This document shows positions 53,335-64,000 of a stretch of DNA of 64,000 nucleotides, piece by piece. Position 1 is the stretch's first letter; every line of letters begins with the position of its first letter. The notes beneath the pieces were generated by a model that was not told the origin of the DNA, did no database searches, and saw only the letters and a list, made by a program, of their open reading frames with translations. Source of the stretch: Mycteria americana (taxonomy: Eukaryota; Chordata; Aves; Ciconiiformes; Ciconiidae); contig NC_134367.1 of assembly GCF_035582795.1 (NCBI RefSeq), positions 81,513,062-81,577,061 of the forward strand, in the 5' to 3' direction. A program made the translations under genes and the position numbers.

Positions 53335-56300
53335 ATAAAATAAAATAGAGTAACATGACTGTACAAGCATACATATTTTATTATAGGGTTCCTTAAAAGT
53401 AGTTGCTGCTAAAACAGAATTTCTGCTATGAACAAAGAATTGTATCTTTAGTTAGTCCTTTGTTAATTTAGCAACTCTCAATTTCACCAAACAGGGGCTG
53501 TATGTCCAGGAATTCCTCTGACAAAGGGCACCCAAGAATCTGGAAGATTATCCAATTACAATTCAAAGAAACTTACAGCAAGGATGACTGACTAAAGAGA
53601 GAAGTCTCTGAGAGCATTAAGAAAAGGGAAAGAAAGAGCATGTGAGTGAGAGAGCGCTTCACTTTCTCATAGGAGTAAAGTGAGGAGAATTATACCTGTC
53701 CTTATGTTTTGTGATGGGTGGGGTCCAAGTCCCTGGTGTTGGATATGGACTTGCTTGCTTTCCCTTCCTTCTTCTCTTCTCCTTCTCTCTCCCTCTTTTG
53801 CTGTGTGCAGACCCCATACTTACATGAAAAACTTACATTGATTCTTAAGGAATCTTTTTAGATTTACATGTGTTAGCAATGAGGGGCTCTTAAGTTAAAA
53901 GCTCTGTTTGGGGTAGCACTGGCAGAGAATAAAGGATTGCTGTTAAGTCCTGAGCTGAGTCAGAGGAGTGGCAGATGGCTTCATGTCCTGGGAACAAAAG
54001 GGAGGTTCCAGGGAGCCATTCCTTGGAAATCCCACCCAGAGCAGGATCATCAAGAGCTACTGGCTCTTCTTAGCTCTCTCTAGGTGCTGGGAATTGTCCA
54101 CAGAGAAGACTGTATTATCATGGCTGGAGGGAGAGCTGCATGATGATGCGTTCCCATGCCATGCCCATCATAGGTATTGCCATTCCTGAGCAGGCATAAG
54201 AGTGTGTCCAGTTGATTCAGAAGCTTTTGAGATTGACTGCAGATCAAGCCCATTCACTTTTCCTCACTGCTAACATCACCTGCCTGACTCACCCTTCGGC
54301 ATGGCTGGGCAAATGTTACTGCAGCTTCTGATCTGCTCCAGCCACCTCCTGCTTCAGCCAGCATGGCCGTGAGGCAGTGGATTGCCCAGGCGTAAGCTGG
54401 GAGCTCTGCATTACACACTGTAGCCTCTCTAGGGGCTGAAGGATGGTACGCTGGAGTGCGCCCACCTCCTTCCAGTCTGCAGAGCCGTCCTGCCCTGGCA
54501 GTCACAGGGACTTCACACCACCTCATGCTCAGGTGTTTTTATAGAATGACATAAAGGGAAGTCCTGAGGACTAATGGAAACAACACACCTATTACTGAGA
54601 GTGCATCTGTTAAAATGACATCAGTAAAAGAGCAAAATACAGGACATCAGTGCATCTGTCAGGGTGAAAAGCTGTATTTTTTCCCCAGCAAATGTGCCTA
54701 CATTTCTGTAGGCTCAGTGCCTGTCCTCATGGGGAAGCTATTACAAAATAAGTGAGAAGTGAGTGTGTGTGGGGGGGTGAATTTAAAAAAGTGCTCTGAA
54801 TCAGGTCCTTAAATGGATGCCTTTATTCCTCATAAAGAATGACTTTTGGTCACTCCACTTGACCCACCTCCAGAACTGCCTAAATGTAGGCAGCACTCAG
54901 AAAATGAGCATGTCCAAGCTGGAAGTTAATACAGAGCAGCCACTCTGGGCTATTTCCCTATTGCAGCTGTGTCCTGAGATGAGCACAGCTTCTTGGTTCT
55001 CCAAGTCTTGCATTGTGCACCCGAAGTGGAAGATTTATTTATTGTGTGAACAGATTTATTTCCTTCTCTCTCTAATTTAAAACACATTCAATCAAGCAGG
55101 GGCCCTTTGAAAATCTGGATGTGCAGCAGAGTGATGGCTTTTGATTTTAAGATCTGCATCACTGTTTCCCAAGTCCCCATGGCCTGAACCCAGGCTATCA
55201 AAAAGATCTTAACTGTACAGGATGAGTAAAGCAGTCAGTGGTCTTCTTTCTCTTGGTAAAATTGAGTTGCCTGTGCTAAGAATAATGCTTGCATGTCCAG
55301 TAAGTGAAGCTTTGTTGTGGCGTCCTCCAAGGATATGATAAAGACTATGCCAAATTTTTACTTCACCACTGACTAAGAAGGAAAGTTTCCCACCTGTGAG
55401 AAATTTTTGTGTGTTTGAGATTTAGTGTCAGTCCAAAGTGGGCCAAAATTGCTTCTAACCAGAATTTTCTCACAATGGGATCTCACAGCCCAGTGGCTCC
55501 GGGATCTCAGGAAGGGGTCTTGTGTTTGCACTGTGAGCTGCAAACTACCCACTACTGCACACCCAGCCCTTTCCAAAGCTGCATCCTTAGGGGTACTCTG
55601 GGGCCGCAGACAGATCCAGTATGAGCATACAGAGGCACAGACAAGCTTTGCACCTGACTCTAATACAATTCTACAAACTACTTAGCAGAACATGAGAGAG
55701 AAAGATCTGAAGAAATAATAAGCACATTTATATACCTTTGTTCTGTTTCTATTTCTCATCCTTCTGAAGAGCTGGAAAAGGGTGAAGCTCTCTAAATAAT
55801 TCAACTTCTTTTTCCAACTGGTAGTATTCCTTCAGAATCATGCCTAGGTAGACTTGTTCTCTCTGTCCTTAGAGGGTTCCTTGATTCAGCTGAAATTCGT
55901 GCAAGAAAGTGTGCCTGTATTTCCTCTTTTTCATTTGAAGCTTATTATTTAGTCACTGTTTGTTAAAGCAGTTTTTCATCCTTCTGCTTACCGACAGCAG
56001 GCTTCTTTGCTTTACTGCTATACAGTTTTTCTCTGTATAGCTATACCCTGTTGAACTATTTCTTTGCCTAAGTAACCTCTAAATATTCCCACTGTTGGAT
56101 CAGTGCAGTTAGTAAGTGACTGACTCCCCAGAAGAAAAATGCTTCAGTTTCCACAGTAAAAGAGGGATTCCAGTACATCACAATATTTTATGGCTTAACA
56201 GGGCCATCTGAACTGCCTAACTTCTACTGTAATTCTTAAATTGCACATAGATAAATAGAAGAGTGTTATCTTGAGCCACCTGCAATGTTAAAACTCATTT

Positions 56301-56479
56301 CCCCCCCACTGATAAAAAGAGATCTAAATATACATTATATGTATAAAAATCACACCCACTTACTGGGGATTGCTGCCCATGATAAAGATTTCCCATTTCA
56401 AATTGCACTTTGAGAACTATCAGTTAACTTTTAGTAAATTTAATCTAAGAGCTTTTATCTTGTAGTGTCCTAGTTTCTT
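53335..56479. other. Intergenic sequence, no feature recognised
   Basis: I see no exon, RNA gene or recognisable interspersed repeat. Open frames are short and unsupported. Confidence 0.5.
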
Positions 56480-56700
56480 AATTAAAATGCCATATAGTAC
56501 CAGGTGAAATGCTTTGTGGAAGAAATATAAATCTCCTGTGTCATTATTTTGCCCTTATTAATCAAATGTGTGGTCCAACAGCTCTTGAGCATCCTCTGTA
56601 CAATACTTTTTCTACATTTCATCATGGCAAAGTACCCTCCTTCAGGCTTGAAATAACTACAGGAGTCAGAGCTTAGAAGGAGTCTTCTAGGTTTGTACAC
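56480..56700 (-). mobile_element. Decayed LINE reverse-transcriptase relic
   Basis: Translated on minus, the segment ...NKGKIMTQEIYISSTKHF parallels the CR1 reverse-transcriptase block [17 protein letters not shown] found intact in the nearby CR1. The similarity is short, so this is tentative. It would be an older insertion beside the younger CR1. Confidence 0.45.
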
Positions 56701-56950
56701 AAGACCTATTTCTGTTCTGACATTTTGTGCATGTTTGATCAATTTTGTGCAAGTATCCAAGCAAGGTGGTTGTAATCCATTTGTAGAGAATTCATTCAAA
56801 GTTTGCCAGTCACTTGGGAAACAGCCGCAAGATAACTCCACTATCAACATTTGACGGGGATCTGTCTGTATGGCAGTTTGGAAGAAGCACAAGTTCATGA
56901 CTTTTTCTTTTTTTTCCCATGAAATATTGTACAAAATGATGACTTGGTGT

Positions 56951-59900
56951 AGAATCATAGAATCATAGAATGCTTTGGATTGGAAGGGACCTTTGCAGGT
57001 CATCTAGTCCGACGCCCCTGCAAGAGCAGGGACATCTTGAACTAGATCAGGTTGCTCAGAGCCCCATCCAACCTGACCTTGAACATTTCCAGGGATGGGG
57101 CCTCCACTACCTCTCTAGGCAACCTGTTCCAGTGCCTCACCACCCTCATTGTAAAACATTTATTTCTTAAATCCAGTCTAAATCTGCCCTCCCTTAGTTT
57201 AAAACCATTACTCCTTGTCCTGTCACAACAGGCCTTGCTAAAAAGTCTGTCCCTGTCTTTCCTATAGGCCCCCTTTAAGTACTGGAAGGCTGCTATAAGA
57301 TCTCCCCGCAGCCTTCTCTTCTCCAGGCTGAACAACCCCAACTCTCTCAGCCTGTCCTCGTAGGAGAGGTGCTCCAGCCCTCGGATCATTTTTGTGGCCT
57401 TCCTCTGGACCTGCTCCAACAGCTCCATGTCCTTCTTGTGCTGAGGACTCCAGAGCTGGATGCAGTACTCCAGGTGGGGTCTCACCAGAGCAGAGTAGAG
57501 GGGCAGAATCACCGCCCTCGACCTGCTGGCCACGCTTCTTTTGATGCAGCCCAGGATAGGGTTGGCCTTCTGGGCTGCGAGCGCACATTGTCAGCTCATG
57601 TCCAGCTTTTCGTCCATCAGTACCCCCAAGTCCTTTTCCGCAGAGCTGCTCTAGATCACATCATCACCCAGCCTGTACTGAAACCAAGGATTGCCCCAAC
57701 CCAGGTGTAGGACCCTGCACTTGGCCTTGTTGAACATTATGAGGTTCACACAGGCCCACTTCTCCAGCTTGTCCAGGTCCCTCTGGATGACATCCCATCC
57801 TTCTGGCCTGTCAGCTGCACCACTCAGGTTGGTGTCATCTGCAAACTTGCTGAGGGTGCACTCGATCTCGCCATCAATGTCATTGATGAAAATACTGAAT
57901 AGTACTGGTCCCAGTACGGACCCAGTGAGGGACACTGCTCATCACTGATCTCCATCTGGACATTGAGCTGTTGATCACTACCCTCTGGATGCGACCATCC
58001 AACCAATTCCTTATCCAGTGAACAGTCCACCCATCAAATCTGTATCTCTCCAATCTAGAGAGAAGGATGTTGTGGGGGACCATGTCAAAGGCTTTACAGA
58101 AGTCCAGATAGATGACATCCATTGCTTTTCCCTCGTCCACTGATGTGGTAACTCCCTTGTAGAAAGCCACTAGGTTGGTCAGGCAGGACTTGCCCTTGGT
58201 GAAGCCATGTTGGCTGTCTCGAATCACCTCCCTGTCCTCCATGTGCTCTAGCATAGCTTCTAGGAGAATCTGTTTCATGATCTTCCCAGGCACAGAGGTG
58301 AGGCTGACAGGTCGGTAGTTCCCAGGGTCATTCTTTCTACCCTTTTCAAAGATGGGCACAATGTTTCCCTTTTTCCAGTCACCAGGGACTTCACCTGACT
58401 ACCATGACTTTTCAAATATCATGGAGAGTGGCTTGGCAACTACATCAGCCAATTCCCTCAGGACTCTGGGATGCATCTCATCAGGTCCCATAGACTTATA
58501 TATGTTCAGGTTCCTCAGGTGGTCACGAACCTGATCTTCCCTTACAGTGGGAGGGGCTTTACCCCCCTGGTCCCCAACATGTTGCCCATTGACTCGGGAG
58601 CAGTGAGGAGAGTGGTTGCCAGAGAAGACTGAAGCAAAAAAGTTGTTGAGTGCCTCAGCCTTCTCCTTGTCTGTTGATACTAGGTCACCATTCTTGTTCA
58701 TCAGTGGAGGTACGCTTTCTTTAACTTTCCTTTTCTGGTTGATATACCTGTAGAAGCCCTTCTTGTTATTCTTCGCATCCCTTGCCAAGTTCAGCTTCAG
58801 CTGCGCCTTGGCCTTCCTGACCCCATCCCTACACAAGCGGGCAGCGTCCCTGTACTCTTCCCAGGTTACCTGTCCCTGCTTCCACTGCCTGTGCAGTTCC
58901 CTCTTGCTCTTTAGTTTGACCAGCATGTCTCGACTCAGCCACGCTGGTCTCTTCCCTTCCTTGCCTAATTTCCTACATCTGGGGACTGAGAGCTCTTGCG
59001 CTTTATGGAAAGCATCCTTAAAGATCTGCCAGCTCTGTTCTGCTCCCCTGTCCCTGAGGACCATTTCCCAGGGGGTTCTACTGACTAACTCCTTGAAGAG
59101 CTGGAATTTTGCTTTCTGAAAGTTTAGGGTCCTGACTATACTCCTCGCCTGTCCCATATCCCTCAGGACTGTGAACTCCACCAATGCGTGAACGCTGCAG
59201 CCCAGGCTGCCTCCAATCTTAGAGTCACTGATGAGCTCACTTGCATTGGTGACCATCAGGTCCAGTATCACATCCCCTCAGGTAGAGGTGTCTATTACCT
59301 GGGTTAAGAAGTTATCCAGGAGTCTCCCGGATTGCCTACAGCTCGCCGTGCTACTTTTACAGCAGATATTGGGGTGGTTGAAGTCCGCCAGTAGGACAAG
59401 AACTTGCGAGCGTGAAGCCTCCAGTATCTGGAGGAAGAAGGCTTCATCAGTAGGCTCTCCTTGATCAGGCGGCCTATAGTAGACACCAACCACAAGGTTC
59501 CCTTTGTTGCCTTGGTCTCTAATTCTTACCCATAAGCTTTCAACCTGCTCGTGGCTATTCTTCAGGGACAGCTCTTCACACTCTATCCATTTCTTGATAT
59601 AGAGGGCAACACCTCCGCCCCTCCTTCCCTGCCTATCCCTTCTGAATAGCCTGTAGCCATAGATAGCTGCACTCCAGTCATGGGATTCGTCCCACCAGGT
59701 TTCAGTAATGGCAACCAGGTCATAGCTTTCTAGCAGCACGGTAGCTTCCAACTCCTCCTGTTTGTTGCCCATGCTGCGTGCATTCGTGTAGAGACACTTC
59801 ATCTGGGCTGTTGGCCATGTCATCTTCCTAGTGGAACACCCCTTGTTTCCCTTAAGGTGTTCCACGGAAGTTTCCTTGTTGGCTCCTACTACCTCAGGAG

Positions 59901-59960
59901 CCGCCAGATGAATGGCTATAGACACGTCCACAGCTGAGATGTGAGCGACTGATTTAATGA
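56951..59960 (-). mobile_element. CR1 non-LTR retrotransposon, 5'-truncated, near-complete ORF2
   Basis: Sense is minus. The 3' end (56951-56970 on plus) is the CR1 hallmark ATTCTATGATTCTATGATTC. ORF2 runs from about 59931 to 57042. The N-terminal endonuclease includes LYTNARSMGNKQEELEA, VAITETWWDESHDW and RDRQGRRGGGVALYIKKW. The reverse transcriptase includes [49 protein letters not shown] and [12 protein letters not shown] (FADD at 57845-57834). The C-terminal part includes [23 protein letters not shown]1 and the 5'UTR are absent, the usual result of incomplete reverse transcription. Confidence 0.95.
57042..59931 (-). pseudogene. CR1 ORF2 (endonuclease/reverse transcriptase), inactivated
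   Basis: One frame runs from 59931 to about 57940, interrupted by TGA at 59280-59278 and TAG at 58401-58399. A one-base frameshift near 57930-57945 moves the reading to a second frame, which carries the FADD motif and C-terminus, with TAG at 57653-57651 and TGA at 57593-57591, ending at the natural stop at 57044-57042. With only five lesions in 2.9 kb the copy is fairly young. Domain order is endonuclease, reverse transcriptase, C-terminal CR1 region. Confidence 0.93.
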
Positions 59961-62389
59961 ATTGGTTTAATTAGTTCAGGTTCTGTGGACTTGACTGTAT
60001 ATCTAGACCACATGTTTTGTCTCATCTAGCAAAGAAGTAATGCCAGAATTCAGGTCCAACTTCACTTTCATAGAAATCTACCTTCAGTTCCAACTTAAAT
60101 ACCAAGTGTTGACTACCGTCTGAAGTTGGCTGCTTCTGTGAGTTTCTCTCTAAGCTGTGGATATTTACAGTGCCTTTCCTTTTCTTGAATACCTGCTATC
60201 TTAGAGAGACTCAAAGCCACCCTAGTTTTCCAGGTGTGTATTCCCTCCCTTTTTCTTCCCCTTGTTCCCTGTTCCCAACCCTTCTGCCAAGCAGATACCC
60301 CGGGAGCATGGGCTGTGGTCTCCACTGGAGGGAGCTGGAGGATGAGCTGGCTCCCACCCCACAGCAGCATCGTCCCTCCCCTGGGGTTGGGCTGGTGGAA
60401 CAAGCCCTTCACCCCACCGCCCATGCTTCCTTTTAAAATTTGGTTATTGCACTTGTGGGGAAGACAAAACCTGAATCCAGCTGGCCAAAGAACACATGTT
60501 GTTAGGTCAAATATTAATGAATAAAGACAGTAAGTCTTCCCAGAATTTTTCTTGGCTGTATCTCCCATTGCTTCTCTTCTCTGTATCTCTGTAGAGATCT
60601 GCTTCATCATTTAACCTGTTTTTTGATGCCATGTAAATCATTGTCCTGTCTCCTTCAGTTACTCCTTTGAAGTGCCATCGTGTTGTGAGAGTCTGAGGAC
60701 AACCATTTGCCATAGGGTGAGATGAGAGCCATCACATACAAATGGGTTAAGAACTCAGCCAGTACCTGCCCTTGAGATAGTACCATTCTTATTTCTCAGG
60801 TTATAAAATCTTTCAGCTGTAAAGCAGAAGCTGCAACTTTAAGGTGTTTGTTGCAGCCAGTTTATCCAGCTGCCCACAGGTGATGCTTTTATACTAAAAG
60901 AGAAGTGGCTGTTGAGTGTTATTTCTCTATGCAACTCTTGTCCGTCATCACTCTGATATCTGAGCATGGATACCACCCTGCATGAACACTGAGACATTTG
61001 AGCCTATTTTAGTGAAGCATTTGCCTCCTCCTCTGTCTTCCCCAGCAGGTGGAAAACTACAGATCCAGCTTTCTTGGAGAAAACATGCAACAACAAGCAG
61101 CAGAGTTTTGCATACTAAGGGTCCATAATTTCTGCAAATGACTGGTCACCTGAACTTGGCTTTACAGGTCACTAAATAATGATACAAGGTTTATGTGTGA
61201 GGACCCACCTGAAACACAAGTTTGTGTTTGCATTGTGGATGCGTCTGTTTTCTGACTTTAAGTATGGTGGTGGATTTATGGCCTTTTCTTCTGTGAAGAA
61301 AAAGAAGGAAACTGCATCTGTTTACATATGTGCACTCATAATCTGTAAGAAACCCAGATGTTAAAACACTTGCATATCCCTGCATAAATAAACAGCAAAT
61401 AAGGACAAGGTTTCTGAATTTAGGATGCCTTTTTAGTGCATGTTCTTGAAGGATTTTTCTTTTCTGAGTATAAAGCGCAGTTTCTTTTGAAAAAAGAAAA
61501 TCAGCGTGCACCGTAAATGACAACTTGTTATGGATGTAAATATTAATTATACATTGAAATTCTGGAACTGTTTTTACTAGAAGCTTGTTAGCTTGTTAAT
61601 TATCATAATTATCATACAAGGGGAAAGGGAAGAGAGAGAGAGAGACTGATTAGTGTTGGTAATTTGCCTCGTCCTTTCTGTGCTGTTGCCTTTTTTTTTT
61701 TTTTTCATTTTGGGAAAATTAATTCTGTGAAATTATCACTAGGGTGCTGTGTGCTCCAGGACACGTCTGTACGATGCAGCATTGTTCTGGCAGAATGCAG
61801 ACTTAATTCATGCTTGGCACCTTTCCTGTCCCTCTCCTCTTTGCCATGTTTGAGTCTGCCACTCTTGGGCAATGCCATATCGTGCACTGTTCTTTCCTCA
61901 AAATAAAACAGAAGTAAAGATAGGGACTGACACACAGTGCTCCTGAAATCCCAGGCAAATATGGGCTGACAGAGCAATAAAGGAAAATGGTGGTGTTTTA
62001 ATTACAATAGAATAGAGAGAAATTACCCCTAGGAGGCATAGGGCTGTTACTGGGTACCACCAGGAACCACAGCTATCCTTAGTGTTTTGGAGTGGTCTTG
62101 GGAAAAGATTCCTCCTCTTCCTGACCTTAATGGACTCTTGTTTCTCTGCTTGTACTTATATGGGTGGGACAGCCCTGGGTCCTGAGAGAGGAGGAAAAAA
62201 AAAGGGGGGGGGGGGGGAAGTTTCATATAATGTTTGCTCATAGAAGAGTTTTAATTAACTCTGAGGTTGGAAAACAAAAAGTGGGTTTAAATGTCTATAT
62301 TTCATCATGGCAAAAATTTGCCTTTCAGGGTATTTAAGATTCCATACTGCCTCCTGGGTTGCTCAGGATATTCAGGAAAGATCTGGAAA
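59961..62389. other. Intergenic sequence, no feature recognised
   Basis: No exon or recognisable repeat apart from an A9/G14 junction at 62195-62217 and a T-rich run near 61690. Open frames here lack recognisable signatures. Confidence 0.5.
62195..62217 (+). repeat. A9G14 homopolymer junction
   Basis: Nine adenines (62195-62203) followed by fourteen guanines (62204-62217). Exact length may be uncertain in assembly. Confidence 0.9.
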
Positions 62390-63050
62390 AAGTTAGCTGT
62401 GAATCCACCAAATCTGCAAAGAATACGGAATTAGTCAAATTCTGAAAAGGCTGTGAGAAACTTCAGGGGCATCTAATCCAACTAGATGAATGGGTGACAT
62501 GGTGTCAGACAAAGTTCAGCTCTGTTCAGACAGAGTGTTGCACGCTGAAGGGGAGAAAAAAATGGATGTGCTCATATGCCTTACAGGGCTCTCAATTACC
62601 TGCAGTGGCTTGGGAAAGGCAGCTGAGTGTCACTGTGGACAGCTCAGTGATCATTTGGATGCAGAGCACAGCTCTAATTTATTGGTCAGGCAAGATGTTA
62701 GACTGCAAAAGGAACAGGATAAAGAATAATGTGTAAAATACAAGCAATTAATAATGTAAGTCGATGATGCATTCACGTTTGGAATAACATATGCAGGACT
62801 GGTCACCCAATACTCCCAAGTTTCACAAGAAGCCTGCACCAAAGCAAGACAGAGTTCAGAGAAAGGTGACAGAAATGGAAAAGGACATGTGAAATTTCCC
62901 ACGTGAGAAGAAACTGAAAAGACTGGACAGTTTACCTTTAAAAAAAGGTGAAAAAGAGGCGATTGGTATAAATATTGTGAAGGTAGGTTGTGATATTCAG
63001 CTAACAAATAGCCTATTTGGCCTGTGTTACAATTCAGGAGCAAGAGAGGA
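62390..63050 (+). mobile_element. Ancient CR1/L3-like LINE relic (sense on plus)
   Basis: The plus strand has the order of motifs expected near the end of an old CR1/L3 reverse transcriptase: ATCTGCAAAGAATACGGAAT, ACTAGATGAATGGGTGACAT, TGTCAGACAAAGTTCAGCTC, GCAGGACTGGTCACCCAAT, then AGTTCAGAGAAAGGTGACAG. No reading frame is intact. It is much older than the CR1 at 56951-59960 and lies in the opposite orientation. Confidence 0.6.
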
Positions 63051-64000
63051 GTGAGTGAATTGAAAACGTAGCAATTTCAGAGCTGATTTAGAACAGAAAA
63101 TGTTTTGCACATGTATCATTGGCTTCGATGCCACCAGACATCAGTTGCTAAGCCTGTAGCAGCGAGTGGTTTGTCATGGTAGGAGTGGGCTTGTGGAGTG
63201 AACGGCTAGTGCTGGGGACCCACCACCCATGCTATGTGCCTTTGGCGCTTTTACACCGCACTAGACCTACTCTGAACCCACAGGCCAAACATTCAGCAGC
63301 AGCAACTCGTCAGTCACGCTCCTCGGGTGCGTGCTGTGGTTCATTTTCATCCAGTGGAAATGCACTAGATGATAGAAATGAACACTCCACACTGTGCACC
63401 AAAGTACATGGGGACCACAGGGAGAAATGATTCAAAAGCACACCTCAGATCCAAACTCAAATGTTAAAGTAGATGTATCTTTTGAGCCCAAGAACATACT
63501 AAGACTCAAAGTAAGGCTTGACATTTATACTGTAAAAAGAATGTCAGAATTATACTAAAGAAACTTGGAAACTGATAGCTATTTTATTTATTTTACTTTA
63601 TTTTATTTTATTTTTATGCGGGTTTTTTTTTTTTTCTTTTCATTAAGTGACAGCGAGGATGTAACATTTTGGGTTAAGGACCAAGGAAGACACTTATGAC
63701 AGAAGTTTCTGATGTCTCTTCATAGCCAGTCAATTATGGCATGAAATGAAATATTCAAGTGTGTTTAATACTAACTACTTGATAAACTTGTGCATGCTTA
63801 GCATGCATTTATTTAGGTAAATTTCTATGGTGTTTCTTGTGCCTCTGTTTCTTTATTGCTCTTGTCCGCAGGGCAGACTCTGGAGTAGCCTTTGAAGTGA
63901 AAGCAGTCATAGGTTACACTGAATCCAATAGATGAATTTTTTTAAAAATTATTTTGCTGTTTTCAGCTTGTCCGAGTTATTCACATCTTTCACAGGACAA
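63051..64000. other. Intergenic sequence with a TTTTA-rich repeat
   Basis: The only clear feature is an AT-rich (TTTTA)n-type tract at 63581-63617 followed by a T run. No exon is supported up to the window edge. Confidence 0.55.
63581..63617 (+). repeat. (TTTTA)n-type low-complexity repeat
   Basis: Imperfect pentanucleotide and tetranucleotide units of ATTTT, about 37 bp. Confidence 0.85.

Noticed and set aside
56482..57003. 173-codon minus-strand open frame
   Set aside because: It begins in the CR1 3' end and runs through a probable older LINE relic. It is not a host gene.
57042..59931. The CR1 frames as host genes
   Set aside because: Endonuclease and reverse-transcriptase motifs, the CR1 3' repeat and internal stops identify a decayed retrotransposon.
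41003..64000. A protein-coding neighbour such as DLL1
   Set aside because: No EGF-repeat or other recognisable exons on either strand. All longer frames are repeats or lack signatures.

Overview
The window is vertebrate nuclear DNA, almost certainly avian. It has split genes with canonical introns, two CpG islands, CR1 LINEs whose 3' ends carry the ATTCTATG-type repeat, and an LTR family common in bird genomes. Gene order and orientation match human 6q27: PHF10 (minus), DYNLT2/TCTE3 (minus), ERMARD (plus). No bacterial features (operons, ribosome binding sites, CRISPR) are present.

Positions 1-16,700 hold the 5' nine coding exons of PHF10 (BAF45a, a PBAF chromatin-remodelling subunit) and its CpG-island promoter. 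The tandem PHD exons of the long isoform lie beyond the left edge. Reading through the donor of coding exon 9 adds six residues and a stop, as expected of a PHD-less short isoform. The added residues create a match to a phosphorylation-dependent SUMO motif.

Positions 16,730-23,100 hold DYNLT2 (Tctex1-family dynein light chain, 188 aa in four coding exons). Its poly(A) signal abuts the PHF10 CpG island. A second CpG island at about 22,690-23,580 lies between DYNLT2 and ERMARD and looks like a shared divergent promoter.

Positions 24,610-41,002 hold ERMARD in 17 coding exons (666 aa). All exons join in frame. Two introns use GC donors, and exon 9 is a 30-nt microexon.

Positions 41,400-64,000 appear intergenic. 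They contain a solo-type LTR (sense on minus), a truncated LTR of the same family (sense on plus), a 5'-truncated CR1 element of about 3 kb with an ORF2 broken by four stops and a frameshift, older LINE relics and simple repeats. I found no convincing protein-coding gene there.

The three genes are independent loci of conserved synteny, not a pathway. What links them is architecture: head-to-tail PHF10/DYNLT2 and head-to-head DYNLT2/ERMARD.
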